Assembly: GCF_042186555.1 (NCBI RefSeq)
Contig: NC_133329.1
Span: 71,220,726 to 71,284,725, forward strand
Direction: 5' to 3'
Length of the DNA stretch: 64,000 bases
From: Aquarana catesbeiana
Taxonomy: Eukaryota > Chordata > Amphibia > Anura > Ranidae
Of the stretch, positions 55,897 to 64,000 are shown in pieces. Position 1 is the first letter of the stretch, and each line of letters starts with the position of its first letter. The translations under genes were made by a program, and so were the position numbers. The notes below the pieces were generated by a model. That model was not told the DNA's origin. It did not search any database and worked only from the letters and a program-made list of their open reading frames with translations.

Positions 55897-56741
55897 TATA
55901 ATGCGGCTACAACATATACAAGAATGAATAATTACTTTATATGCTAGCCCAATAGCAAACCAGCTAAGTTACACTAGTTCCTCGTTGCCTTCCTCCTAGG
56001 GTGCTAGAATTCTAGAAACCTCTCCGGAATGAGATTTCTGAAACCGAATTACTTTATATGCTAGCCCAATAATAAATAATTACTTTATATGCTAGCCCAA
56101 TAACAAACCAGAATGCGGCTACAACATATACAAAAATGCGGCTACAACATATACAAGCATTCCTTTAAGTGGCCAGGTATCCGATTAGATCTCGGGACTT
56201 TGAGACCTTATTCCCTCCCCGTATCTGGGAATATCTCTCATACACTCTTATCCCTGCTTTATGGAGCAGACAGGGCTTATACTCTCAACCCGTCTATGGT
56301 TTATGAGTTAGATGTGAGGTTAAGCATAAGCGTCAGACCCCCAAGCTCACAAGCCCTCAGGTTCCCAATCGTGTGAGGTAAGGCGCATTCCGTTGCTTAG
56401 TTCGGCAATCCCCTTCTAACTCATACCATCCTTGACAAGGCTCATTCACTTTCTCAACAAGACAGACAAGACAGACAAGACAGACAAAACAAACAAATAA
56501 TTCCAGCAATATAAACTAAAATATCCAGTAATTCTAGACTCACCACTACAGAGGCTGGTGTTTTAAAACCAGGAGAACCGTAACTGACAGAACGGATAGG
56601 CACAAATCAGGGGACCACAGAATATAAGAAAAATAAAGCTTTTTCTTACCTGCGCAGGTTTTTTGATCTGTGATTCCCAGAATGCCTATTCCTTTTTGTT
56701 CCGTCAGCCGCGTTCGTCCACCTCTTGTAGTATCATCGGTG
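55897..56741 (-). other. Retroviral leader between primer site and gag
   Basis: This non-coding stretch has short tandem repeats ('ATGCGGCTACAACATATACA' about three times at 55900-56155, 'AATTACTTTATATGCTAGCC' three times at 55930-56100, and AGACA repeats at about 56460-56490). Splice donors and packaging signals would be expected here but were not pinpointed. Confidence 0.65.
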
Positions 56742-56761
56742 AGTCCCTGTTCCGAGCGTCA
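56742..56761 (-). promoter_or_regulatory. Primer-binding site, tRNA-Lys-like
   Basis: Minus-strand TGACGCTCGGAACAGGGACT begins three bases after the 5' LTR. It resembles the complement of the tRNA-Lys3 3' end (TGGCGCCCGAACAGGGACT), with two substitutions and one extra base. Gammaretroviruses usually use proline or other tRNAs. The assignment is by eye. Confidence 0.55.
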
Positions 56762-56764
56762 AAA

Positions 56765-57576
56765 TGTTAGGTTCAACTTTTAAACAAGTTGCTTAAGTTT
56801 ATATTGCTTTGCCAAATTATTGCTTCTATAAGAATAATGACACGGGGTCAGGTATGTCTGTATCACAGTTCTGAGCAAAAAAAAAAAGGACTGCTCCCTT
56901 TACTTCTTTTATAGGCAGTTCCAAAAGCAGTAATCTTATCGGCATTACCAAATGAGGTTAAGGTACAAAGAGTTTCTCATCAGCGAACATGTAATGATTA
57001 TTCAGCAGTTCCAAATTCCATCTAGATACAGATTGATAGAACAATTGATACGTACACAGGTATTTATTTATTTATTTATTTATTTCAGGTACTTATATAG
57101 CGCCGTCAATTTACGCAGCGCTTTACATATATATATTATACATTCACATCAGTCCCTATACCCTCAAGGAGCTTACAATCTAAGGTCCCTAACTCACATT
57201 CATACCTATACTAGGGCCGATTTAGACAGGATCCAATTAACCTACCAGCATGTCTTTGGAGTGTGGGAGGAAACCGGAGTACCCGGAGGAAACCCACTCA
57301 GACACAGGGAGAACATGCAAACTCCAGGCAGGTAGTGTCGTGGTCGGGATTCGAACCAGCGACCCTTCTTACTGCTAGGCGAGAGTGCTACCCACTGCGC
57401 CACTGTGCTGCCCCACAGGTAAGAAAGGAGCACAAACAATTTAAATAGAACAATTGATACGTACACAGGTAAGAAAGGAGCACAAACAATTTAAATAGAA
57501 CAATTGATACGTACACAGGTAAGAAAAAACAGAAACAATTAAAGTGGAACTCTAAGTCATTATTTCAACCCTATCA
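56765..57576 (-). repeat. Retroviral 5' LTR with SINE insertion
   Basis: It matches the 3' LTR except for two substitutions (GGAGTCAGG/GGGGTCAGG, GTTTTGAGC/GTTCTGAGC), a longer A run, and a 351-bp SINE plus its duplication. TATAAAAG lies at 56906-56913 on the minus strand. Confidence 0.93.
57063..57413 (-). repeat. tRNA-headed SINE inserted in the retroviral LTR
   Basis: The minus-strand head GGGGCAGCACAGTGGCGCAG contains a box A-like TGGCGCAGTGG, and box B GGTTCGAATCC is at 57347-57357, so an internal pol III promoter is preserved. The body includes 'CCTCCCACACTCCAAAGACA', and the tail is (AAAT)n. The duplication CACAGGTA is at 57055-57062 and 57414-57421. It inserted after the provirus because the other LTR lacks it. 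Confidence 0.9.
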
Positions 57577-57580
57577 CCTT

Positions 57581-58050
57581 CACCTCCACCTTACGTACCT
57601 TACCTTCATCACTAGGAACGCTCTTTACAATAAGTCCCATGGGCCATTTGATTCTTTCAGCTTGCTGGTCCTTAAGCAGAACAAGATCTCCAACTTGTAT
57701 GTTAGGGTTCAGGCGTTGCAATTTCCTACGTCCTTGTAGAGTAGAAAGATACTCCATCTTCCAATGATTCCAGAAGCAGTTGGCGAGGTGTTGAACTCGC
57801 TTCCACTGGTTATAGCACAGATTTCCTGCTTTAAAGTTTCCAGGTGGAACAGGAACAGACCCAAGATTCTGGGTAAGAAGGGTAGCTGGGGTAAGGACAG
57901 GGGTCTCTGGATCGCTGGACACTAGAACAAGTGGTCTTGAATTGATTATGGCAGATGCTTCTGCCAGGAAGGTGGTTAAAATCTCGTGGGTAAGTCTTGT
58001 GGAATTGAAGTCCATAAGCATAGAGTCCAATATTTTACGTGTGATGCCTA
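57581..58050 (-). pseudogene. BEL/Pao integrase C-terminal region, part 1
   Basis: The minus-strand frame reads 'AEASAIINSRPL', 'VLTPATLLTQNLGSVPVPPG', 'VQHLANCFWNHWKMEYLSTL' and 'IQVGDLVLLKD', then 'WPMGLIVKSVPSDEGKVRKV'. This is the typical end of BEL/Pao integrases, including the C-terminal DUF5641-like domain. The retrovirus inserted after 'KVEV'; the frame continues at 49779. Upstream, the element is cut off at 58051 where another LTR begins, so the rest may lie outside the window. Confidence 0.88.
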
Positions 58051-58051
58051 T

Positions 58052-58118
58052 TGTTGTAGAATCTCATATTAGCCAATGTATTTCATATTAGTCATATTGA
58101 TTTGCATATATTTTATTG

Positions 58119-58150
<32 letters not shown>

Positions 58151-59383
58151 GTAGTGGTTTTATCAATATTATTATTCAATAAGTAAAGCAACAATTATTA
58201 ATCTTTAATAATGTATACTGTGTTTTCCATAGATTTAGAAAGTCTTCATTTTTAAGTGTTGAACTTTAAATGACCTCTGCTTTATGACAAGTACTTGTAC
58301 ACAGGTGTTCTCGAAAATGTATTAAGATAGTCTACTGTGTGAAAGTTCATTAGGATAGATTCAAGTAATATAGAATTGTCTGAAGTCTGAAATGCATATA
58401 AATCAGACAGATAAAGATATGAAAACAGGTGGTTTAGAAATAATTAAAGTTATGTACAGTACATTAAATTAAGTTTGACAAGGTCAAACAAAGGTCTGCG
58501 TGTGCCCTCATTAAAACTGTTAAAATACATACATATAGTGAGACATATAACACATCTGGTGGGGTTATTGAAAGTTCATTTTCCCAAATGTCATAAATCT
58601 GTCATTCTTGAACTTAGTTAAATCTTATGAAGATAAGGAGAGTTTGATAACACAGCTGGGTGCCAGACTGTCTCTATACAGGTGTTTTTAATTGGACAAA
58701 AACAGTTATAAATCACTTTAATAAACATATAGGAATTTTGGGAATAATTACGTTTATCTGGTTGTAGAACAGATGTCAGATTTATGGTTGGTTACTTTGA
58801 CGTAGATCTTAGCGACCAATCATATGTAAGAGAGATAGTTGAGATAAGACTTGTAAAATGGTATATAAATGCAAGCTCTGCAATTGTTAGACAGACAAGT
58901 CAGATAAGAGCTCATAAGGCTGAACTCTGTGTATGCTGCCCTATTGCACGGGTCATAGAGGTCAGAACCAATGGGCAAGTATCTGTTCATAACTTGTCTC
59001 CTCGTACGAGTCAGAGAAGACTTCTTAACTTGTTTCAGAATGTGGTCTCAGGTGAATTTCCCTCAAGAACTTGGTCGAGCTGGAACCCAGAACTCTGTGA
59101 GGGGACCAGACCACCGGCAGATCGGCTGGTCCCTATCAGGTGAGAGGTTCCCAAGAATTGGCAGAAAAGACCCATTCTGGTTCAAGGTGAGAACAATTCA
59201 CAATTGTTTAAATTTGGTTAGAGGATAAGAATATTTATATCTAATATGCTTGCATTGTAAGAAACTGTATAAATTAGATCTGTATCTTGTAATACTTTGA
59301 ACATACACCTGTATGTTATCAGCTGTTAATAAACCTGCATTGCTGAAGTTCTGCCTGGTTCGATACTTTACTATTCCACTTCA
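58052..59383 (+). repeat. 1.33-kb LTR of a second LTR element
   Basis: It has TG...CA ends (TGTTGTAGAA and TTCCACTTCA). It contains a (TTA)n tract (58113-58147), CCAAT at 58815-58819, TATATAAA at 58862-58869 and AATAAA at 59328-59333, all in the expected order for U3-R-U5. A primer-site-like sequence follows two bases after. It interrupts or abuts the BEL fragment. The partner LTR is not in the window. Confidence 0.75.
58815..58869 (+). promoter_or_regulatory. LTR promoter: CCAAT and TATA boxes
   Basis: CCAAT (58815) and TATATAAA (58862) are spaced 47 bp apart, in the orientation expected for the plus-strand LTR. Transcription would start near 58895, which would make U3 about 840 bp. Confidence 0.6.
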
Positions 59384-59385
59384 TT

Positions 59386-59403
59386 TGGTGGCCCGTACGG
59401 GGA
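59386..59403 (+). promoter_or_regulatory. Primer-binding-site-like sequence
   Basis: TGGTGGCCCGTACGGGGA begins with the TGG required to pair with a tRNA CCA end, and lies two bases after the LTR. I could not name the tRNA. Confidence 0.5.
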
Positions 59404-59732
59404 CAGCATAACCTCAACTCCGATCTTGCCTAACTCCATGCTGGCGAGGCACTGAGATCAACACAATATTGCGCAATAAATCAGGTTAGCAGACACCTAT
59501 TATTAGTTCTGCATTGTGTTGTGCCGTGTTTTGCTAGCGCTAGGAGGGGCAGGTGGTTGTTGTTGGGGTATCGCTGTCCACCAGGCAGATCTTTGTGATG
59601 GTAGGTTGGGTTTTCTCAACTGTAAATGCCTTAAAATGTATTGTACAGGATGAGATACCTTGGGTAAAAAAAAAAAAAAGAAAAATTTTTCCAAAGGGGT
59701 ACCCCTGTAGAAGGCTAGCTACTCTCTGTGTG

Positions 59733-60480
59733 AACCTACCTTTAACATGCATGTTGGTATCCTAGACTGAATAAATCAGTCTAGAAGAGGTATATTTTGA
59801 TTGGTATCCTAGACCTACAAAAGGTCTGGACGAGGTTTTGGGGTAAATGTTTTGACCCCTGGAGAACCTACCTTTAACATGCATGTTGGTATCCTAGACT
59901 GAATAAATCAGTCTAGAAGAGGTATATTTTGATTGGTATCCTAGACCTACAAAAGGTCTGGACGAGGTTTTGGGGTAAATGTTTTGACCCCTGGAGAACC
60001 TACCTTTAACATGCATGTTGGTATCCTAGACTGAATAAATCAGTCTAGAAGAGGTTATTTTGATTGGTATCCTAGACCTACAAGAGGTCTGGATGAGGTT
60101 TTGGGGTAAATGTTTTGACCCCTGGAGAACCTACCTTTAACATGCATGTTGGTATCCTAGACTGAGTAAATCGGTCTAGAAGAGGTTTATTTTGATTGGT
60201 ATCCTAGACCTACAAGAGGTCTGGATGAGGTTCTGGGGTAAATGTTTTGACCCCTGGAGAACCTACCTTTAACATGCATGTTGATATCCTAGACTAGTAA
60301 ATCGGTCTAGACTTACTTTTGATTGGTATGCTAGCCCTACAAGAGTTCTAGAAGAATTGGTATCCTAGACTGGTTACTCCAGTTTGGAAGAGGTTCTTGA
60401 GTTGCCTAAATTTACATGCATGTTGGTATCCTGGATTGGCAATCAATCTGGAGGAGGCTTTGGGGTTATCAGACCCCTGG
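59733..60480 (+). repeat. Leader array of ~132-bp units encoding covarying stem-loops
   Basis: 'AACCTACCTTTAACATGCAT' recurs at 59733, 59865, 59997, 60128 and 60260, followed by two more diverged partial units. Each unit has two predicted stem-loops. The first pairs CTAGACTGA with TCAGTCTAG around ATAAA. The second pairs CTAGACCT with AGGTCTGG. Diverged units keep the first stem with changed bases on both sides: CTAGACTGG with CCAGTTTGG at 60365-60387, and CTGGATTG with CAATCTGG at 60431-60451. The location just after LTR and primer site suggests a role in genome packaging or translation control (inference). Confidence 0.8.
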
Positions 60481-63400
60481 AAAGCCTAAGTTAAAAACAA
60501 AAACAGTACTGATATGTAGCTACTAGTAGAAAAAGGTACCTTTGTTTCGTATAATATTGAACATTAAAATTGTGGTGTAAAATAATACTCATGAGTTTAG
60601 ACATGTCAGGAGAGGTAAGTCCTGACAGGTAAATGAGGTAAAGGTTTTGGAGCTCCATTTGTTAACAAAGTTAAAAGGTATGTATCGTCTTTGTGCTATA
60701 AGTGTATGTGTTTATATGTATCTGTTGTAACGGTCTGTGTACTAACTGAGTTAAGATCAGGTTGAGACATTCCTGATCGCCGTGGCAAGCAGGGCTTGGC
60801 GGTTTTTCGTGTCTTGAGACAAGCGTTTTGGTAAGGAGACGTATGCGCGTACGGTGCCTATTGGCTTTACTCTGAGCACTGCTGTCCATAAGTAATTACT
60901 AACTAACCTGTCAGTTTTAATAATTCTGTGAATATTTGTATATTTATATATAGTCAGGAATTTGTGTTCATGTGTATGCATACTTTGCTAGGTGGAGTGA
61001 CTGTATTGCTATATAGAAAACAGAAGATAATGACATTTTGTTAATGAATGTTCACAAATGTAAGTTAATTTTTTTGTAATCTTTGTAGACTGTTAGGGAA
61101 TATTGTATGTGTGAGGGAGACTGATCATCTCCCAAATTAGGTTAGAATAAGTCTGTAGTGGTTGTAAAAACGTTGGTATGAAAGGACTCTGTGTGTTAGT
61201 TCTATGAGTAAATTGTAAGAAGTATGCAACTGATGCTGAATTCTGCATAGTGTATGACGAATATGGAAATGGTATGGATCTTCCATACAAATACAATTAG
61301 AACTTTCTGTGTCATACCTTTGATTTTGTGACACGTGTTATTAGTATTTGTTAGGAGAATTTATATTTATATGAGTTAAATGTGTGTGTGTGTTTTTATT
61401 TGTATGAGATGTAAAATGAATCCCTATGTGATTGATTGTATGTGTCTTTCGTTGAGAGGCTAGGGATTGATACATCTATGGTGACTGATTGACTTTAGCG
61501 TCAAAGTTCTAAATGTTATTGGCAATGAGTGAGTGTGTGTGTAGAAGGCACGAATCATTAATCTTTTTTTATATTCTTTTGAATATGTACCTCAGCTAGT
61601 CAGCACCATGAATGAGCTGAGGGAGTTAGAAGTTATTTAAACTGTAGAAAAAAGAAAGTTGTTTGTTTTAAGTAATTTACGACACAAAGTTCACCCATAT
61701 TTTTTTGTATCCAGCATACTGCTTCTAGAAGGAAAATATCTGTAGATAAATTCAATGCTGCTAATGTAATTCATGTCATGCTTAAAAAGATTTTACAGTT
61801 GTAGGTTTTTTTATGTTAGACAAGATAATGTATTTCTTTCAGTATGAGCGTAGAAAGTTTAGCCACCATTTTAGAAATAGCTGTCTGCACGTATGTGAAA
61901 AAAGAAAAAAAAAAAAACATTAAATCATTCTGTACTAAGATGAAAGAGGCACGTTTAGGGGAGTTATGTCTGGTGCCTTTAGACAGAAACTGGATGAGCT
62001 GACCATAAAAATAAATAAATAAATAAAATAAAATCTCAGAATACGTTCTTATTCTTAAACATTTGTTGATTTTTATTAGAATATAAACTGTAGGTTATAA
62101 TAGGTATTCTGTCTTTTATATTATGGACTGTAGTAGTGAAAGGTGCATTTTATTTTTAGTGTATCACTCTTGTAAGTAGGGTGCTTATTCTCCCTTGTAG
62201 CTTTTGTTGTTTATTTTGTCATGTCCCTATCTTATTGTACAGTATTATGTATACTGTCATCTTTATATATTTGCCTACTTAGTAGTAATCACAAAGATAG
62301 TAATGGGATTTATTTATTTGGTACAAGGGAACTCCAAATTTATTTTTGTTTCTTATTTTCTAAAACGAATAGTGAAGAGTGATGCATGGTAACAACAGTG
62401 CTACCATCCTATTATATGTGCTATATCTAGCACATACAGGGGGGTGAATTAGATAATTAGACTCTTAATTGTTAATCTTAGCTTCTAAGCTCTGGTGAGC
62501 AAGGTCCCTTATTGGTATTGGCTATAACTTATTTTGTCCTACCTGATTACAATATTTAGTAATCATCAGGTTGATTATTAGTTTGCTTAAATAAATAATT
62601 TGTTTCTTTATTCCAGGAGCAGCCAGCACGTTTTCATATGTAAAGTTATACTTTGTAAAATTTCACTCCTTTTGATTTTTTATTATTCAAGTTCCTAGTT
62701 ATGCTACTACAGGTGGCAAAGTCAGTTTTTTTTGATTAGGGTCACTCTGCATTAATATGATCTAATTAACAATAAAATTTGTATATAATTATTCTTAAGG
62801 AAGGGACATAGTAATGCACATTTTCTTGACCTCTTTAGATTTAACAGACTGTGCAAGTGACCATGTAATTTTATTTTGATTTCTTTTTAATTATGAACAA
62901 TCACAATGTAATTTTATTTTGATTTCCTTTTAATTATAATCAATCACAATGTAGCTTCACAAAATGTAGTTCTTCAAAGTCTATTTTGTGTGCCTGTATA
63001 TAGACTTTATTGCAATGAAAGAACAAAGCTGTAGATATAGATATACTTTAATAAATGTCTGCTCCTTTTTAAAGTAAATCACAGTTTTTCATATGGTCAT
63101 GCAAATGTATGAGACAACAGCTAAGTGTCTGATGTGGGAAATTTTTCCCAGGATTGGAGTGTATACAGCACTGATATCAGATAATTGTACCTATTTTTAT
63201 GAAAAATCAGTTCCATTTTTGCTCTATGCTTGGCATAGACAATAGAACCTTGTGTCCACACTCATATTTATTGGTGGATAGGTTGTATGGGCTGTTGTAG
63301 ACCAAATTAAATACAATTTGCTGGGCCATATGAAACTTTGGATAGATTTGTCACTAAGTTTAGGAGTTCTAGAGGCAAATGATAGTTGCTTAGACTTCAT

Positions 63401-63559
63401 GCTGTACAATGGAAGATAAAATGTTCATGTGTTTAAAATAATTAACCAAATTGTTGTAGTTTTGTTTCTAAACAGATCCTTGTTTTAGATGCGATCTCTT
63501 GTTCCAGTCAAAACCACTAAAGGAATGTATGTCAGTAACTCTTGATGACTGCAAGTACA
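60481..63559 (+). other. Interior of the second LTR element, no coding sequence seen
   Basis: Over 3 kb of AT-rich DNA follow the stem-loop array without a convincing open frame on either strand. 'AGAGGTAAGT' at about 60610 is a good splice-donor match. A 44-bp-scale repeat ('CAATGTAATTTTATTTTGAT') occurs twice at 62850-62940. It may be a very long leader or the body of a non-coding LTR element; the window ends before this can be settled. Confidence 0.5.
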
Positions 63560-63563
63560 TTAA

Positions 63564-64000
63564 CCACTTAAGGACCGCCTCACGTCGATTTACGTCGGCA
63601 AGGCGGCACGGGCAGGCAAAATCACGTACATGTACGTGATTTGCCTCCCGCGGGTGGGGTCCGATCGGACCCCCCCGCCGCCCGAGGCGGTCCCGTTTGG
63701 TCCCCCGGCGATCGGAGGTGAGGGGGAGGCCATCCGTTCGTGGCCCCCCTCGCGATCGCCGCCGGCCAATCAGATCACTTCCTTTGCTGCTGTATGCTAA
63801 ACAGCAGCAAAGGAAATGATGTCATCTCTCCTCGGCTCAGTATTCCGTTGCAGCGCCGAGGAGAGAAGACTGAACTGTGAGTGCACCAACACTACACAAC
63901 ACAGTAGAACATGCCAGGCACACAAAACACCCCGATCCCCCCCCGATCGCCCCCCGATCCCCCCAAATCACCCCCCCCTCCCTGTCACAAACTGACACCA
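63564..64000 (+). mobile_element. piggyBac-type non-autonomous element, left part
   Basis: It starts CCACTTAAGGACCGCCTCAC after TTAA at 63560-63563. Its 'GCGGCACGGGCAGGC' and 'GCCATCCGTTCGTGGCCCCC' segments are inverted matches to the right end (about 14170-14330) of the relic at 9004-14354. It runs off the window. Confidence 0.85.

Larger units (their letters stand above)
49780..57576 (-). mobile_element. Gamma-like endogenous retrovirus, young provirus
   Basis: Order on the minus strand: 5' LTR (57576-56765), primer site, leader, gag, pol, env remnant, polypurine tract, 3' LTR (50231-49780). The LTRs have TG...CA ends. The target duplication is CCTT at 49776-49779 and 57577-57580; four bases is the gammaretrovirus value. 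Apart from a SINE inserted in one LTR, I saw only two substitutions and one poly-A length change between the LTRs, so the insertion is recent. gag and pol are open, but env is almost wholly deleted, so the copy could not make an envelope. Confidence 0.92.

Noticed and set aside
57347..57357. Functional tRNA gene suggested by a perfect box B
   Set aside because: The surrounding sequence does not fold as a tRNA and continues into a SINE body and A-rich tail.

Overview
The window is vertebrate nuclear DNA, and the repeats point to an anuran, most likely a ranoid frog. The evidence is intron-split immunoglobulin-type exons with GT/AG boundaries, full-length L1/Tx1-like and Penelope-like retroelements, many TTAA-flanked piggyBac-type elements, a tRNA-headed SINE, and MITE families with 'TGCCGCGTACACACGA' type ends. 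Assignment to a genus is inference. There is no bacterial-style operon, CRISPR array or structural RNA gene.

Host gene. Five plus-strand exons (20067-20414, 28734-29030, 31906-32241, 35911-36246, 40398-40435) form the 3' part of one immunoglobulin-superfamily gene. The first four each encode one C1-type domain with phase 1 at both ends. The last encodes a 12-residue hydrophilic tail and a stop, with no membrane segment. The 5' exons lie outside the window or were not recognised. A likely paralogous block repeats at 19.3 kb and 29.9 kb, with a diverged copy at 47.1 kb.

Transposons, left to right. (1) 1267-18701 is a minus-strand L1/Tx1-like LINE bounded by a 15-bp target duplication. It was split by a head-to-head Penelope-like insertion (about 5.87-15.3 kb), itself split by a 5.35-kb piggyBac relic (9004-14354), and by a second Penelope-like insertion (16967-18244). 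(2) The introns of the Ig gene are packed with MITEs, two of which carry nested insertions, plus a Tc1 relic and a 2.4-kb minisatellite of a 33-bp unit. (3) 41-48 kb holds hAT MITEs, a near-perfect 95-bp-arm palindrome and a short BovB-like retroelement end with its own target duplication. (4) 48.96-58.05 kb is a BEL/Pao element interrupted by a young gamma-like endogenous retrovirus (49780-57576). That provirus has open gag and pol, nearly identical LTRs and only a remnant of env. (5) From 58052 a different LTR element starts on the plus strand: a 1.33-kb LTR with CCAAT, TATA and AATAAA signals, a primer-site-like sequence, and then an array of stem-loops whose diverged members keep pairing through compensatory changes. 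Its interior to 63.56 kb has no convincing coding sequence. A further piggyBac-type element begins at 63564 and runs off the end.

The most unusual items are the covarying stem-loop array, the RanBP2-type zinc finger inside the retroviral Gag, the BovB-like insertion, and the Ig domain that has lost both canonical disulfide cysteines. All boundaries, repeats and duplications were read by eye; no alignment or database search was run.
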